Source: Gordonia amarae NBRC 15530 (GTDB taxonomy: Bacteria > Actinomycetota > Actinomycetes > Mycobacteriales > Mycobacteriaceae). From it: a stretch of DNA of 64,000 bases. The position numbers were made by a program, and so were the translations under genes. Positions 35,443 through 43,210 of this stretch are shown piece by piece (position 1 is the stretch's first letter; each line of letters opens with the position of its first letter). Where the stretch lies: contig NZ_BAED01000026.1 in assembly GCF_000241345.1 (NCBI RefSeq), positions 1 through 64,000 on the forward strand. Reading direction: 5' to 3'. The notes under the pieces are model-generated. The model saw only the letters and a list, made by a program, of their open reading frames with translations, searched no databases and was not told the DNA's origin.

Positions 35443-36480
35443 CTACTTGGCCGTCCTCTTCGCGGGCGTCGTCTTGCGTGCCGGCGAAGCGCCCGTCGCG
35501 GCCTTCTTGGCCGGTGTTTTCTCGGCCGGTGCGGCCTTGCGCGCACCCGCGGTCTTCTTGGTCGGTGCGGCCCCCACAGCCTTCGCTGGAGTGGCCTTGG
35601 CCGGAGCGGCCTGCTTCTTCGCCGGGGCCGACTTCTTCACCGGCGCGGCCTTCTTCGCCCCAGCAGATTTCGCCCCAGCAGATTTCGCCCCAGCAGGTTT
35701 CGCCCCAGCAGGTTTCGCCACTGCGGTGCTCTTGGCGGGTGCGCTGGTCTTGGCCGGTGCGGCCTTCTTCGCGGCGGCACCCCCAGCCTTCGTCCCAGCA
35801 GCCTTCACCGGGGCAGCCTTCTTGGCAGCGACACTCTTCACGGGGGCACTCTTCACGGGAGCGCTCTTGACAGGGGTCGCCTTCTTCGCGGCCGTCTTGG
35901 CCGGTGCGGCCTTCTTCGCGGCGGGCTTCTGCGCCGCCTCGGCCTTGGCCGGAGCGGTCTTCTGGGCAGGAGCGGTTTCCTGGGCAGGAGCGGTTTTCTT
36001 GGCCGTGCCGGGCTTCTTCACGGGCGCGGACTTGCGGACCGGCTTCTCGACGGGCGCGGCCACGGCGAGCGGAGCCTCGCCCGCCTTGTCCACTGCCTTG
36101 TCCCCGGGCACCGGGAGCCCGAGGGTCGCGGCCCGTTCCTGCAGCGCCTTGAGAATCGCGGCGGCAACCCCGAGATATGCCTCGGCGACCTTGCGCAGTT
36201 CCTCCGGCGTGAACTTGGCCCGCAGTTCCTCGAGCTCCTCGGGCAGTTCCACCGACAGCCGGTCCTTGGCCTTGTCGAAGCGGGCGAGCGCCTGTGCCAC
36301 CGCGTCGTCGAAGGCGGCCTGCGCCGTTTCGAGACGGGCCTGTGCGTTCTCCTTGGCGTCCTCGACGCCGGACGTCAGCTTGCCGGCGACCTGCTCGCCG
36401 ACCGCCTCGCCCCGGTCGCGGAGTTGTTCGACGATGTCGGCAACCTGCCCGAATGCGGCGGTCAGTCGATTGTCGGTCAT
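35443..36480 (-). CDS. HbhA-like protein with very long Lys/Ala/Pro tail
   Basis: 345 residues. Residues 1-120 form the HbhA-type coiled coil (QLRDRGEAVGEQVAGKLTSG; KFTPEELRKVAEAYLGVAAA). From about 135 to 345 the chain is a low-complexity KKAAPAK/PVKSAPVK/KPAGAKSAGAK tail, several times longer than in mycobacterial HbhA. Such tails bind heparan sulphate, DNA or anionic lipids. The start overlaps the stop of the XRE regulator gene (ATGA), the same regulator-hbhA order as in Rv0474-Rv0475. The tail is repetitive at DNA level and so prone to length change. Confidence 0.85.
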   Translation of the reverse strand: MTDNRLTAAFGQVADIVEQLRDRGEAVGEQVAGKLTSGVEDAKENAQARLETAQAAFDDAVAQALARFDKAKDRLSVELPEELEELRAKFTPEELRKVAEAYLGVAAAILKALQERAATLGLPVPGDKAVDKAGEAPLAVAAPVEKPVRKSAPVKKPGTAKKTAPAQETAPAQKTAPAKAEAAQKPAAKKAAPAKTAAKKATPVKSAPVKSAPVKSVAAKKAAPVKAAGTKAGGAAAKKAAPAKTSAPAKSTAVAKPAGAKPAGAKSAGAKSAGAKKAAPVKKSAPAKKQAAPAKATPAKAVGAAPTKKTAGARKAAPAEKTPAKKAATGASPARKTTPAKRTAK

Positions 36481-37001
36481 GTGTTGTCTCTTCCTCGTGG
36501 GTCGGGTTCGGCTTCGTGCGATGCGAACTCCGCCTGCGCCGTCTCGGCGTTTTCCTTGCGGAAGGATTCGTAGATCTCCAGCAGCATCTGCTTCTGCCGC
36601 TCACTGATGGCGTCGTCGGCGATCAGCGCGTCACGGACCGGGCTGGCGGGGCGTTCCTCCAGGATTCCCGCGCGGACGTACAGCACCTCGGCCGACAGCC
36701 GCAGGCCTTTGGCGATCTGCGCGAGCACGTCGGCCGACGGCTTGCGCAGGCCGCGCTCGATCTGGCTGAGGTACGGGTTGGACACCCCGGCCCGCTCGGC
36801 GAGTTGCCGCAGGGACACCTGGGCGGCGACCCGCTGCGAACGGATGAAGGTGCCGATGTCCTGGGCGGCGTGGGTGACCGCGTCCTGTGCGGCCTGGGTG
36901 ACGGCGTCCACCGGGCCCGACGAGTCTCCACCGGCGGCATTGATCCCATCGCCGCGGTCAGCTGACTCGTCGCCCGTTGCCGACTCACCGTCAGTTGTCA
37001 C
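36477..37001 (-). CDS. XRE-family regulator (Rv0474-like)
   Basis: 174 residues from GTG 37001. HTH at about 45-100 (IRSQRVAAQVSLRQLAERAG; VSNPYLSQIERGLRKPSAD), flanked by an acidic N-terminus and a helical C-terminus (KQMLLEIYESFRKENAETAQ). Orthologue by position of Rv0474. A palindrome-like motif, TGCTAACAAATGCAAGCA, sits 46 bp upstream, and a close match sits upstream of the second hbhA gene, so autoregulation and control of both loci are inferred. Confidence 0.87.
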   Translation of the reverse strand: MTTDGESATGDESADRGDGINAAGGDSSGPVDAVTQAAQDAVTHAAQDIGTFIRSQRVAAQVSLRQLAERAGVSNPYLSQIERGLRKPSADVLAQIAKGLRLSAEVLYVRAGILEERPASPVRDALIADDAISERQKQMLLEIYESFRKENAETAQAEFASHEAEPDPRGRDNT

Positions 37002-37046
37002 GCCTCACGCTCGCTTTCTCATCGCACAATCCAGTATCGACAGGAG

Positions 37047-37064
37047 TGCTAACAAATGCAAGCA
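37047..37064 (-). promoter_or_regulatory. Operator-like motif upstream of the XRE-hbhA-like operon
   Basis: TGCTAACAAATGCAAGCA, 46 bp before the XRE start. Fifteen of sixteen core bases (GCTARCAAATGCAAGC) recur at 40364-40379 upstream of hbhA. Candidate binding site for the XRE regulator. Confidence 0.5.
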
Positions 37065-37137
37065 GTGGTGACGCGGCTCAACCAGCAGCCGTTCCCCCAG
37101 CTTGATCACACCCCCGCCAGAAGATCAGTACCGACCC

Positions 37138-38481
37138 TCAGAAGATCAGTACCGACACCGTATAGATGGCCAGCCCGGCCAGCGAGCCGACGACGGTGCC
37201 GTTGATCCGGATGAACTGCAGATCCCGGCCCACCTGGAGCTCGATCTTCTTGCTGGTCTCCTCCGCGTCCCAGCCGCGGACCGTCTCGGTGATGACCGAG
37301 ATGATCTCGCGTGAATAGTTCTCGGCGACATGCTTGGCGGAGCGGGCCACCCAGCCGTTCATCTTCTCCTGCAGAGGCCGGTCGTCGCGGATCCGGACAC
37401 CCAGATTGACGACGGCCTCCGACAGTGAGTTCCGCAACGTGCTGTTGGGGTCCTCGAGCATCTGCTCGATCACGGCCTTGCCGGTCTTCCAGGCCGTCGA
37501 CGCCGCGTTGCCCACCTCGTCACGCCCGAGCAGTTCGTTCTTGATGTTCTCGAACCGGGCGATCATCTCGGGGTCGTGCTGCAGGTCGTCGGCGAATCGG
37601 CGCACAAAGGTGTGCATCGAGCGCCGCACCTGATGCCCGGGGTCGGCCCGCACCTTGTAGGTGAAGTCGACGAGTTCGCGGTAAATCCGGTCACCGAGCA
37701 GCGAGTTGACGAACTTCGGTTTCCACGACGGGCCCACGTCCTCATCGATGATCCGGTCGATAAGCCCCTGACTGCCCAGCGCCCAGTCGTGTGCCCGGTC
37801 GCAGGCGAGCTGGAAGACCGGTTCGAGCCGGTCCTCGGCGATCAGTTGCTCGAGCACCCGGCCGAGTGGCTGCGCCCACTGCGGTTCGCCCGCCCACTTG
37901 ATGGCGTAGGTGATGAGGTTCTCGACGTCCTCGTCGCGCAGCATCTCCGAGGCGAGCGTGAAACCGCGCGCCACCTCGTCGGAGATCCGCTGGGAGTTGG
38001 CCGGGTCGGACACCCACGTCGACAGCCTGCGCGGCAGCTCCAGGGTGTACGCCCGGTGCTCGATGACCGCGGGCGTCATGAAGTTGTCCTCGATGAACCC
38101 GCCGAGCTGATCGCCGATGTCGTCCTTCTTCTTGCGGATCAGCGCGGTGTGCGGGATCGGCAGCCCCAGCGGATGCCGGAACAGCGCGGTCACCGCGAAC
38201 CAGTCGGCGAGCGCACCCACCATCCCGGCCTCCGACGCGGCACGCACATAGCCCACCCAGGCCGCGACGTCCTGGCCGTCGCGATGCTCAAGGTACCGGG
38301 TGAACAGATAGATGAGGGCGGCGACGACCAGGCACCCCGTCGCGATGACCTTCATCTTGTTCAGGTCCCGGCGTCGCTGCTCGTCGGCCGAACTGTCACC
38401 AAGAGCAAACGATGTCGACGGGGGCGCCGGTGGCTCCTGACGAACATCCTGTATCGGCCGCATTGGACCAGTCTTACCCAC
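37138..38481 (-). CDS. DUF445 membrane protein
   Basis: 447 residues from GTG 38481 (ATG 38463 also possible). One membrane helix near the N-terminus (VIATGCLVVAALIYLFTRYL), the DUF445 head with ADWFAVTALFRHPLGLPIPH, a long helical body, and a C-terminal helix (GSLAGLAIYTVSVLIF). Matches Rv0473, upstream of Rv0474 in mycobacteria. Function unknown. The last 18 bases before its stop are duplicated just beyond it (37118-37135 and 37139-37156), a short repeat that would allow stop-codon slippage. Confidence 0.87.
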   Translation of the reverse strand: MGKTGPMRPIQDVRQEPPAPPSTSFALGDSSADEQRRRDLNKMKVIATGCLVVAALIYLFTRYLEHRDGQDVAAWVGYVRAASEAGMVGALADWFAVTALFRHPLGLPIPHTALIRKKKDDIGDQLGGFIEDNFMTPAVIEHRAYTLELPRRLSTWVSDPANSQRISDEVARGFTLASEMLRDEDVENLITYAIKWAGEPQWAQPLGRVLEQLIAEDRLEPVFQLACDRAHDWALGSQGLIDRIIDEDVGPSWKPKFVNSLLGDRIYRELVDFTYKVRADPGHQVRRSMHTFVRRFADDLQHDPEMIARFENIKNELLGRDEVGNAASTAWKTGKAVIEQMLEDPNSTLRNSLSEAVVNLGVRIRDDRPLQEKMNGWVARSAKHVAENYSREIISVITETVRGWDAEETSKKIELQVGRDLQFIRINGTVVGSLAGLAIYTVSVLIF

Positions 38482-38631
38482 CGGCCTCTACGCTTGCCAG
38501 GTGGCCGCCTGTCCGAATCCCGCAGCCACGACCGGCGGTATCCGTGATCGGCCCCTGCCCGAGCGGCTGCCGGACTGCTACGGGTAGAACCTGAAGGCAG
38601 TATCAAGTTGTAGGCACATGAAGGGATGCAC

Positions 38632-39495
38632 ATGTCACGACACCGCAAGCCCGGCTGGGGCGAACCCGCCGCCGAGGCACTCCGCGTCACCTCGACCGGA
38701 CCGATAGCCGAGTTCGACGCCGAGTCGACGCCCGGTTTCGACGGCGACAAGGAGTTCGGCGAGACGCTGCTGGCCGAACGCGGCCAGGTGCTCGCCGACC
38801 TGCAGGAACTGCTCTACGCCAACGGCCGGGCCGGCGACAACCGGTCGGTGCTGCTGGTGCTGCAGGGCATGGACACCGCGGGCAAGGGCGGCATCGTCCG
38901 GCACGTGGGCGGACTCGTCGACCCGCAGGGCCTGGCCATCAAGGGTTTCGGCAAGCCCACCGAGGAGGAGCTCGAACACGACTTCCTGTGGCGCATCCGC
39001 AAGGCGGTGCCGCCGGCCGGCCGGATCGGGATCTTCGACCGCTCCCACTATGAGGACGTACTGCCGGTGCGCGTGCACAATCTGGTGCCCGAGTCGGAGT
39101 GGTCGGGTCGCTACGAGCTGATCAACGAGTTCGAATCCGAGCTCGTCGCCGCCGGCACCACGGTGATCAAGTGCGCGCTGGTGGTGTCCAAGGACGAGCA
39201 GAAGGCCCGGCTGACCGAGCGGCTCGAACGCACCGACAAATACTGGAAATACAATCCCGGCGATATCGACGAACGCGGTTTCTGGGACGACTACCTGGAG
39301 GCGTACCAGGCGATCTTCGACAAGACCGACAACGACGACGCGCCTTGGCATCTGATCCCGGCGAACAAGAAATGGTTTGCCCGCCTTGCGGTCTGCGAGT
39401 TGCTCATCGACGCTCTGGAAAAGCTCGAACTGAATTGGCCCAAAGCAGATTTCGACGTCGAGGCCGAGCGTGCCCGGGTGGCCGAGCTCGACTGA
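38632..39495 (+). CDS. ppk2: Polyphosphate kinase 2
   Basis: 287 residues from ATG 38632; AAGGG at 38621 is 6 nt upstream, better than for the ATG at 38626. Walker A GMDTAGKGG (about 82-90), lid and Walker B region IFDRSHYEDVLPVRVHN (about 137-153) and ERTDKYWKYNPGDIDERGFW (about 202-221) define PPK2. Class I PPK2 enzymes use polyphosphate to make GTP/ATP from the diphosphates. It is convergent with hbhA across a strong terminator. Confidence 0.95.
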   Translation: MSRHRKPGWGEPAAEALRVTSTGPIAEFDAESTPGFDGDKEFGETLLAERGQVLADLQELLYANGRAGDNRSVLLVLQGMDTAGKGGIVRHVGGLVDPQGLAIKGFGKPTEEELEHDFLWRIRKAVPPAGRIGIFDRSHYEDVLPVRVHNLVPESEWSGRYELINEFESELVAAGTTVIKCALVVSKDEQKARLTERLERTDKYWKYNPGDIDERGFWDDYLEAYQAIFDKTDNDDAPWHLIPANKKWFARLAVCELLIDALEKLELNWPKADFDVEAERARVAELD

Positions 39496-39505
39496 TCCCC
39501 ACACG

Positions 39506-39550
39506 CAACACAGCGCCCCCGCGGCCGAAACCGCGGGGGGCGCTGTGTTG
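39506..39550. terminator. Bidirectional terminator between ppk2 and hbhA
   Basis: CAACACAGCGCCCCCGCGG paired with CCGCGGGGGGCGCTGTGTTG, about 19 bp with one bulge and a CCGAAA-type loop, between two convergent stop codons. Confidence 0.9.
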
Positions 39551-39557
39551 AGAGGTA

Positions 39558-40229
39558 TTACTTGGCCGAAGGAGCGGCCTTCTTGGCGGGAGCCTTCTTG
39601 GCCGGGGCCTTCTTCGCGGGAGCCTTGGCGGCAACCTCGGTGGCGGCCTCGTCGGCGTCGGCCTTCACCTTGGCGCCGGCGTCCTCGACGGCCACAGCGG
39701 CCTCTTCGAGCTTCTCGGCGACACCCTCGGCGGCCTCTTCGACGGCCACGGCGGCGTCGACGGTCTTGCCGCTCACGGTGCCGGCCAGCTTGGCGGCGCG
39801 CTCACCGACGGCGCGGGTCTGAGCGGAGACGACGCCCAGGGCGTCCTCGGTCAGCTCGACGGCGTCGTTGTAGGCCTTCTCGGCGCGCTCGATGTTCTCG
39901 GCGAACAGCGGCTGGGTGCGCAGGCGCTCCAGAGCGGTCTCGCCGCGCTCGGCCAGGCCGTTGTAGAAGCTGGTGGCCAGCGCGACGTAGGCGTCGACCT
40001 GCTCCTTGACCTCGTCGGCGGTGAACTTGCCCTTGAGCTCCTCGAAGTTGGCCGGAACCTCGTCGGGCAGCTCGTTGAAGCGGACCTTGGCCTTCTCGAA
40101 GCGGGCCTGGGCGTCCTCGGTGGCGGCTTCGGTGCGCTCACGCAGCGAGGCGACTGCCTCGTTGAACTGGGTGAGGGCGAGGTCGCCCGCGCCGACGAAT
40201 GCGTAGAGGGGGTTGGCGAGAGTGGTCAT
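39558..40229 (-). CDS. hbhA: Heparin-binding hemagglutinin (HbhA)
   Basis: 223 residues; ATG 40229 with AAGGAG 6 nt upstream. The coiled-coil part is close to mycobacterial HbhA (FYNGLAERGETALERLRTQP; ALGVVSAQTRAVGERAAKL), followed by an acidic helical linker rich in Ala/Glu (about 140-195), then a short basic tail APAKKAPAKKAPAKKAAPSA. HbhA is surface-exposed, binds heparan sulphate and affects lipid-body handling. Sequence says this copy is the true orthologue, yet position says the long-tailed paralogue at 35443 is. Here it is placed between ppk2 and fadB2. Confidence 0.9.
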   Translation of the reverse strand: MTTLANPLYAFVGAGDLALTQFNEAVASLRERTEAATEDAQARFEKAKVRFNELPDEVPANFEELKGKFTADEVKEQVDAYVALATSFYNGLAERGETALERLRTQPLFAENIERAEKAYNDAVELTEDALGVVSAQTRAVGERAAKLAGTVSGKTVDAAVAVEEAAEGVAEKLEEAAVAVEDAGAKVKADADEAATEVAAKAPAKKAPAKKAPAKKAAPSAK

Positions 40230-40361
40230 GTCGAACTCCTTAGGTTCTCTACCCTGGTGCCCTTTTCCGTTCACCGGACCCGGGGAGGGGTCCTCGTGCG
40301 CTCTACCGAAGTGGCGGGATGGGCGGTGGGTGTTTTTCCGACATCTCCAAGTATGCCCCGT

Positions 40362-40393
40362 TTGCTAGCAAATGCAAGCGCTCTGCTAGCAAT
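40362..40393 (-). promoter_or_regulatory. Operator-like palindromes upstream of hbhA
   Basis: TTGCTAGCAA (a perfect 10-bp palindrome), then ATGCAAGCGCTC, then TGCTAGCA (second palindrome). The central GCTAGCAAATGCAAGC matches the site at 37047-37064. It is 133 bp upstream of the hbhA ATG and just after the fadB2 stop. Confidence 0.5.
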
Positions 40394-40403
40394 GTGGCTG
40401 ACC

Positions 40404-41294
40404 TCACCGTTTGGACGTGGAGGGGGCTGCGCCATAGGCGTAGAAACCGCGGCCGGATTTCTTACCCAGCCGGCCGGCGTCCACCATGCGCAACAGCAGC
40501 GGCGGCGGCGCGTACAGCGGTTCCCGGAATTCCTCGTACATCTTGTCGGCGATGGCCTTGATGGTGTCCAGGCCCACCAGGTCGGCCACCTTCAGCGGAC
40601 CCATCGGGTGCGCACAACCGAGCGTCATCCCCTTGTCGATGTCGTCGACCGAGGCAAATCCGCTCTCCGCCATACGGATTGCCGACAGCAGATAGGGAAC
40701 GAGCAGCGCGTTGACGATGTATCCGGACCGATCATCGGACCGCACGACCTGCTTGCCCAGCACGTCATGGGCGAAAGCTTCTGCGCGCGAGGAGGTCTCG
40801 GAGGTGGTGAGCATGGTGCCCACCAGCTCGACCAGCGGCAGCACGGGCACCGGGTGGAAGAAGTGCATCCCGATCACGCGGCCCGGGTCGGCGGTTGCCA
40901 TGCCCAGCTTGAGAATCGGGATGGACGACGAACTCGACGCCAGCACGGCGCCGGGATCGGTCACGATCGCGTCGAGCGTGGTGAACAGGCCGGTCTTGAC
41001 GTCCTCGTCCTCGACGACGGCCTCGACGACGAGCTGCCGGTCGGCGAAGTCGTCGAGCTCGGAGGTGAACGTCAGCCGCCACGACGCCTGGTCGCGTTCG
41101 CGTTCGGTGAGTTTGCCGCTGGAGACCCCGCGGTCGAGTGACCCCAGAACCCGGGTCCGGGCAGCGGCGGCGAGTTCGGGGGTGGTCTCGTACACCAGGA
41201 CGTCGGTGCCCGCCCGGACGCAGACCTCGGCGATTCCGGCGCCCATCTGGCCGGCGCCGACCACACCGACCCTGCTGATCGCCTCGGGTGTCAC
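40404..41294 (-). CDS. fadB2: 3-hydroxybutyryl-CoA dehydrogenase
   Basis: 296 residues from GTG 41294. NAD-binding VGVVGAGQMGAGIAEVC (about 9-25), conserved Ser region ASSSSSIPI, catalytic His in MHFFHPVPVLPLVELV (about 143) and Glu nearby, then C-terminal dimer domain with SGYIVNALLVPYL and GCAHPMGPLKVADLVGLDT. It oxidises (S)-3-hydroxybutyryl-CoA. The icl-fadB2 neighbourhood is the same as in M. tuberculosis (Rv0467-Rv0468), linking fatty-acid use with the glyoxylate shunt. Confidence 0.94.
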   Translation of the reverse strand: MTPEAISRVGVVGAGQMGAGIAEVCVRAGTDVLVYETTPELAAAARTRVLGSLDRGVSSGKLTERERDQASWRLTFTSELDDFADRQLVVEAVVEDEDVKTGLFTTLDAIVTDPGAVLASSSSSIPILKLGMATADPGRVIGMHFFHPVPVLPLVELVGTMLTTSETSSRAEAFAHDVLGKQVVRSDDRSGYIVNALLVPYLLSAIRMAESGFASVDDIDKGMTLGCAHPMGPLKVADLVGLDTIKAIADKMYEEFREPLYAPPPLLLRMVDAGRLGKKSGRGFYAYGAAPSTSKR

Positions 41295-41370
41295 GCTTGC
41301 TCCTCGCTGAATCTTTACGGGCAGACGGGACTTGCCGATGCCCGCACCGCCGCGGGACAGGCGGCGGATA

Positions 41371-41418
41371 TGACAGCGCCGGGGTGGGCGGGAAGCTCCC
41401 GCCCGCCCCGGCGTGTCA
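41371..41418 (-). terminator. Terminator downstream of isocitrate lyase
   Basis: CGCCGGGGTGGGCGGGA-AGC-TCCCGCCCGCCCCGGCG, a 17-bp stem with one G-T pair, extended by GACA/TGTC. It lies about 110 bp after the icl stop and before fadB2, so the two genes are probably not one transcript. Confidence 0.85.
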
Positions 41419-41527
41419 GCTAGGCGTCACGCCGCGATCGGTAGGCATTCGACCTCGACGCGACGTCGGCAGTACTGATCGGAAGTGCCGCAAGGCAATT
41501 CCGGTCGGCAGTTCTGGTCGGCAATTC
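41419..41527. other. Short gap after isocitrate lyase
   Basis: Contains a degenerate direct repeat built from GTCGGCA(G/A)T(A/T)CTG(A/G)TCGG (about 41468-41525), probably a local duplication remnant. No gene. Confidence 0.45.
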
Positions 41528-42820
41528 CTAGTGGAACTGGCCCTCTTCGGTCGAGCCCTTGAGTGCGGCGGTCGAGGTGTTGGGATCGACGGTGGTGGCG
41601 ATCCGGTCGAAGTAGCCGGCGCCGACCTCACGCTGGTGCTTGGTGGCGGTGTAGCCACGGCTCTCGGCGGCGAACTCGCGCTCCTGCAGGTCGACGTATG
41701 CCTTCATCTGCTCGCGGGCGTAGCCGTAGGCCAGGTCGAACATCGAGTAGTTGAGGGCGTGGAAGCCGGCCAGGGTGATGAACTGGAACTTGAAGCCCAT
41801 CGCGCCGAGCTCGTTCTGGAACTTGGCGATGGTGGCATCGTCCAGGTGCTGCTTCCAGTTGAACGACGGCGAGCAGTTGTAGGCCAGGAGCTGGTCCGGG
41901 TACTCGGCCTTGACGGCCTCGGCGAACTGCTTGGCGAGCTCCAGGTCGGGCTTGCCGGTCTCCATCCAGATCAGGTCGGCGTAGGGAGCGTAGGCCTTCG
42001 CACGGGCGATGCAGGGCTCGATGCCGTTCTTGATGCCGTAGAAGCCCTCGGAGGTGCGGGTGCCGTCGAGGAACGGACGGTCACGCTCGTCGACATCGGA
42101 GGTCAGCAGGGTCGCGGCCTCGGCGTCGGTACGGGCGACGACGACGGTGGGGGTGTTGGCGACGTCGGCGGCCAGACGGGCCGAGGTCAGGGTGCGGATG
42201 TGCTGCTGGGTGGGGATCAGCACCTTGCCACCGAGGTGGCCGCACTTCTTCTCCGAGGCCAGCTGGTCTTCCCAGTGGGTGCCCGCGGCGCCGGCCTTGA
42301 TCATGGCCTTCTGCAGCTCGTAGACGTTGAGGGCGCCACCGAAGCCGGCCTCGCCGTCGGCGACGATCGGAACGACCCAGTTGTCGACCGAGGTGTCACC
42401 CTCGACGCGGGCGATCTCGTCGGCGCGCAGCAGGGCGTTGTTGATGCGCTGGACGACGCTCGGCACCGAGTTGGCCGGGTACAGCGACTGGTCGGGGTAG
42501 GTGTGGCCCGAGAGGTTGGCGTCGCCGGCGACCTGCCAGCCGGAGAGGTAGATGGCCTTCAGGCCGGCGCGCACCTGCTGCACGGCCATGTTGCCGGTGA
42601 GGGCGCCCAGGGCGTTGATGTAGCTGTCGTCGCCCTTGGTGACACCCTCCCAGAGGATCTCGGCACCGCGGCGAGCGAGGGTGTGCTCCTCGATGACGTT
42701 GCCCTGCAGCTCGGCGACCTGCTCGGCGCTGTAGTCGCGCGTGATGCCCGCCCACCGGGGGTTGGTGTCCCAGTCCTGCTGGATTTCCGCGGCTGTGCGG
42801 GGCTTTCCGACGTTGCTCAT
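41528..42820 (-). CDS. aceA: Isocitrate lyase
   Basis: 430-residue first enzyme of the glyoxylate shunt. Landmarks: [35 protein letters not shown], the catalytic loop [20 protein letters not shown] with Cys about residue 198, [15 protein letters not shown] and [15 protein letters not shown]. Length matches Icl1-type enzymes of mycolata. Divergent from ramB, whose product in related species controls icl; a RamB-like site is between them. Upstream of fadB2 in the same orientation but with a terminator in between. Confidence 0.97.
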   Translation of the reverse strand: MSNVGKPRTAAEIQQDWDTNPRWAGITRDYSAEQVAELQGNVIEEHTLARRGAEILWEGVTKGDDSYINALGALTGNMAVQQVRAGLKAIYLSGWQVAGDANLSGHTYPDQSLYPANSVPSVVQRINNALLRADEIARVEGDTSVDNWVVPIVADGEAGFGGALNVYELQKAMIKAGAAGTHWEDQLASEKKCGHLGGKVLIPTQQHIRTLTSARLAADVANTPTVVVARTDAEAATLLTSDVDERDRPFLDGTRTSEGFYGIKNGIEPCIARAKAYAPYADLIWMETGKPDLELAKQFAEAVKAEYPDQLLAYNCSPSFNWKQHLDDATIAKFQNELGAMGFKFQFITLAGFHALNYSMFDLAYGYAREQMKAYVDLQEREFAAESRGYTATKHQREVGAGYFDRIATTVDPNTSTAALKGSTEEGQFH

Positions 42821-43018
42821 TGCCTACTTCGCTTTCTCAATGTCCTGCGATCGACTCTCGCGAGCCGCTTGCCTGAGGAGACGGCCGGCGCAGCACCGTC
42901 GGTTCGATTTGCGAATCGTCGGTGGGGTGCCGGTGGTGTCTGGAAAGAGGTTGCCACAATGAAAACTCGCAGGTCAAACACCTGATGGATGCGAATCGGA
43001 GCCATAGTCAGGATATTT

Positions 43019-43036
43019 TTTGCAAAGTTTGCGAAA
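43019..43036. promoter_or_regulatory. RamB-like operator in the icl-ramB gap
   Basis: TTTGCAAAGTTTGCGAAA. Its reverse strand contains CAAACTTTGCAAA, matching 12 of 14 bases of the C. glutamicum RamB consensus as I recall it (AAAACTTTGCAAA type). The two 9-mers TTTGCAAAG and TTTGCGAAA are tandem. About 200 bp upstream of icl and 175 bp upstream of ramB, inside an AT-rich stretch. Confidence 0.65.
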
Positions 43037-43072
43037 CTGAGGATGTGAAACTGACAGCCCGGGCAATAAAAA

Positions 43073-43086
43073 AGTACGCGCGTACT
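43073..43086. promoter_or_regulatory. 14-bp perfect palindrome in the ramB upstream region
   Basis: AGTACGCGCGTACT, in the AT-rich part of the icl-ramB gap, 125 bp before the chosen ramB ATG. Candidate operator; regulator not known. Confidence 0.4.
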
Positions 43087-43210
43087 GGGATTTTGCCGAC
43101 CTGCACCACCCCGGGGTGGGGACCCGGTTCTTACCGTGCGGTAACCCCGGCACCGCACTCAGCGCACCGAACCTGTGAGCGGATTCACACGGCCGGGCGG
43201 GGCTGATCCG

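Noticed and set aside
33152..36607. Plus-strand open frame of 1151 codons across several minus-strand genes
   Set aside because: It is the antisense shadow of alpha/beta hydrolase, MerR and the Lys/Ala/Pro-rich tail (AAG/GCC-rich codons leave the complement free of stops). The product is low-complexity Ala/Gly/Phe.
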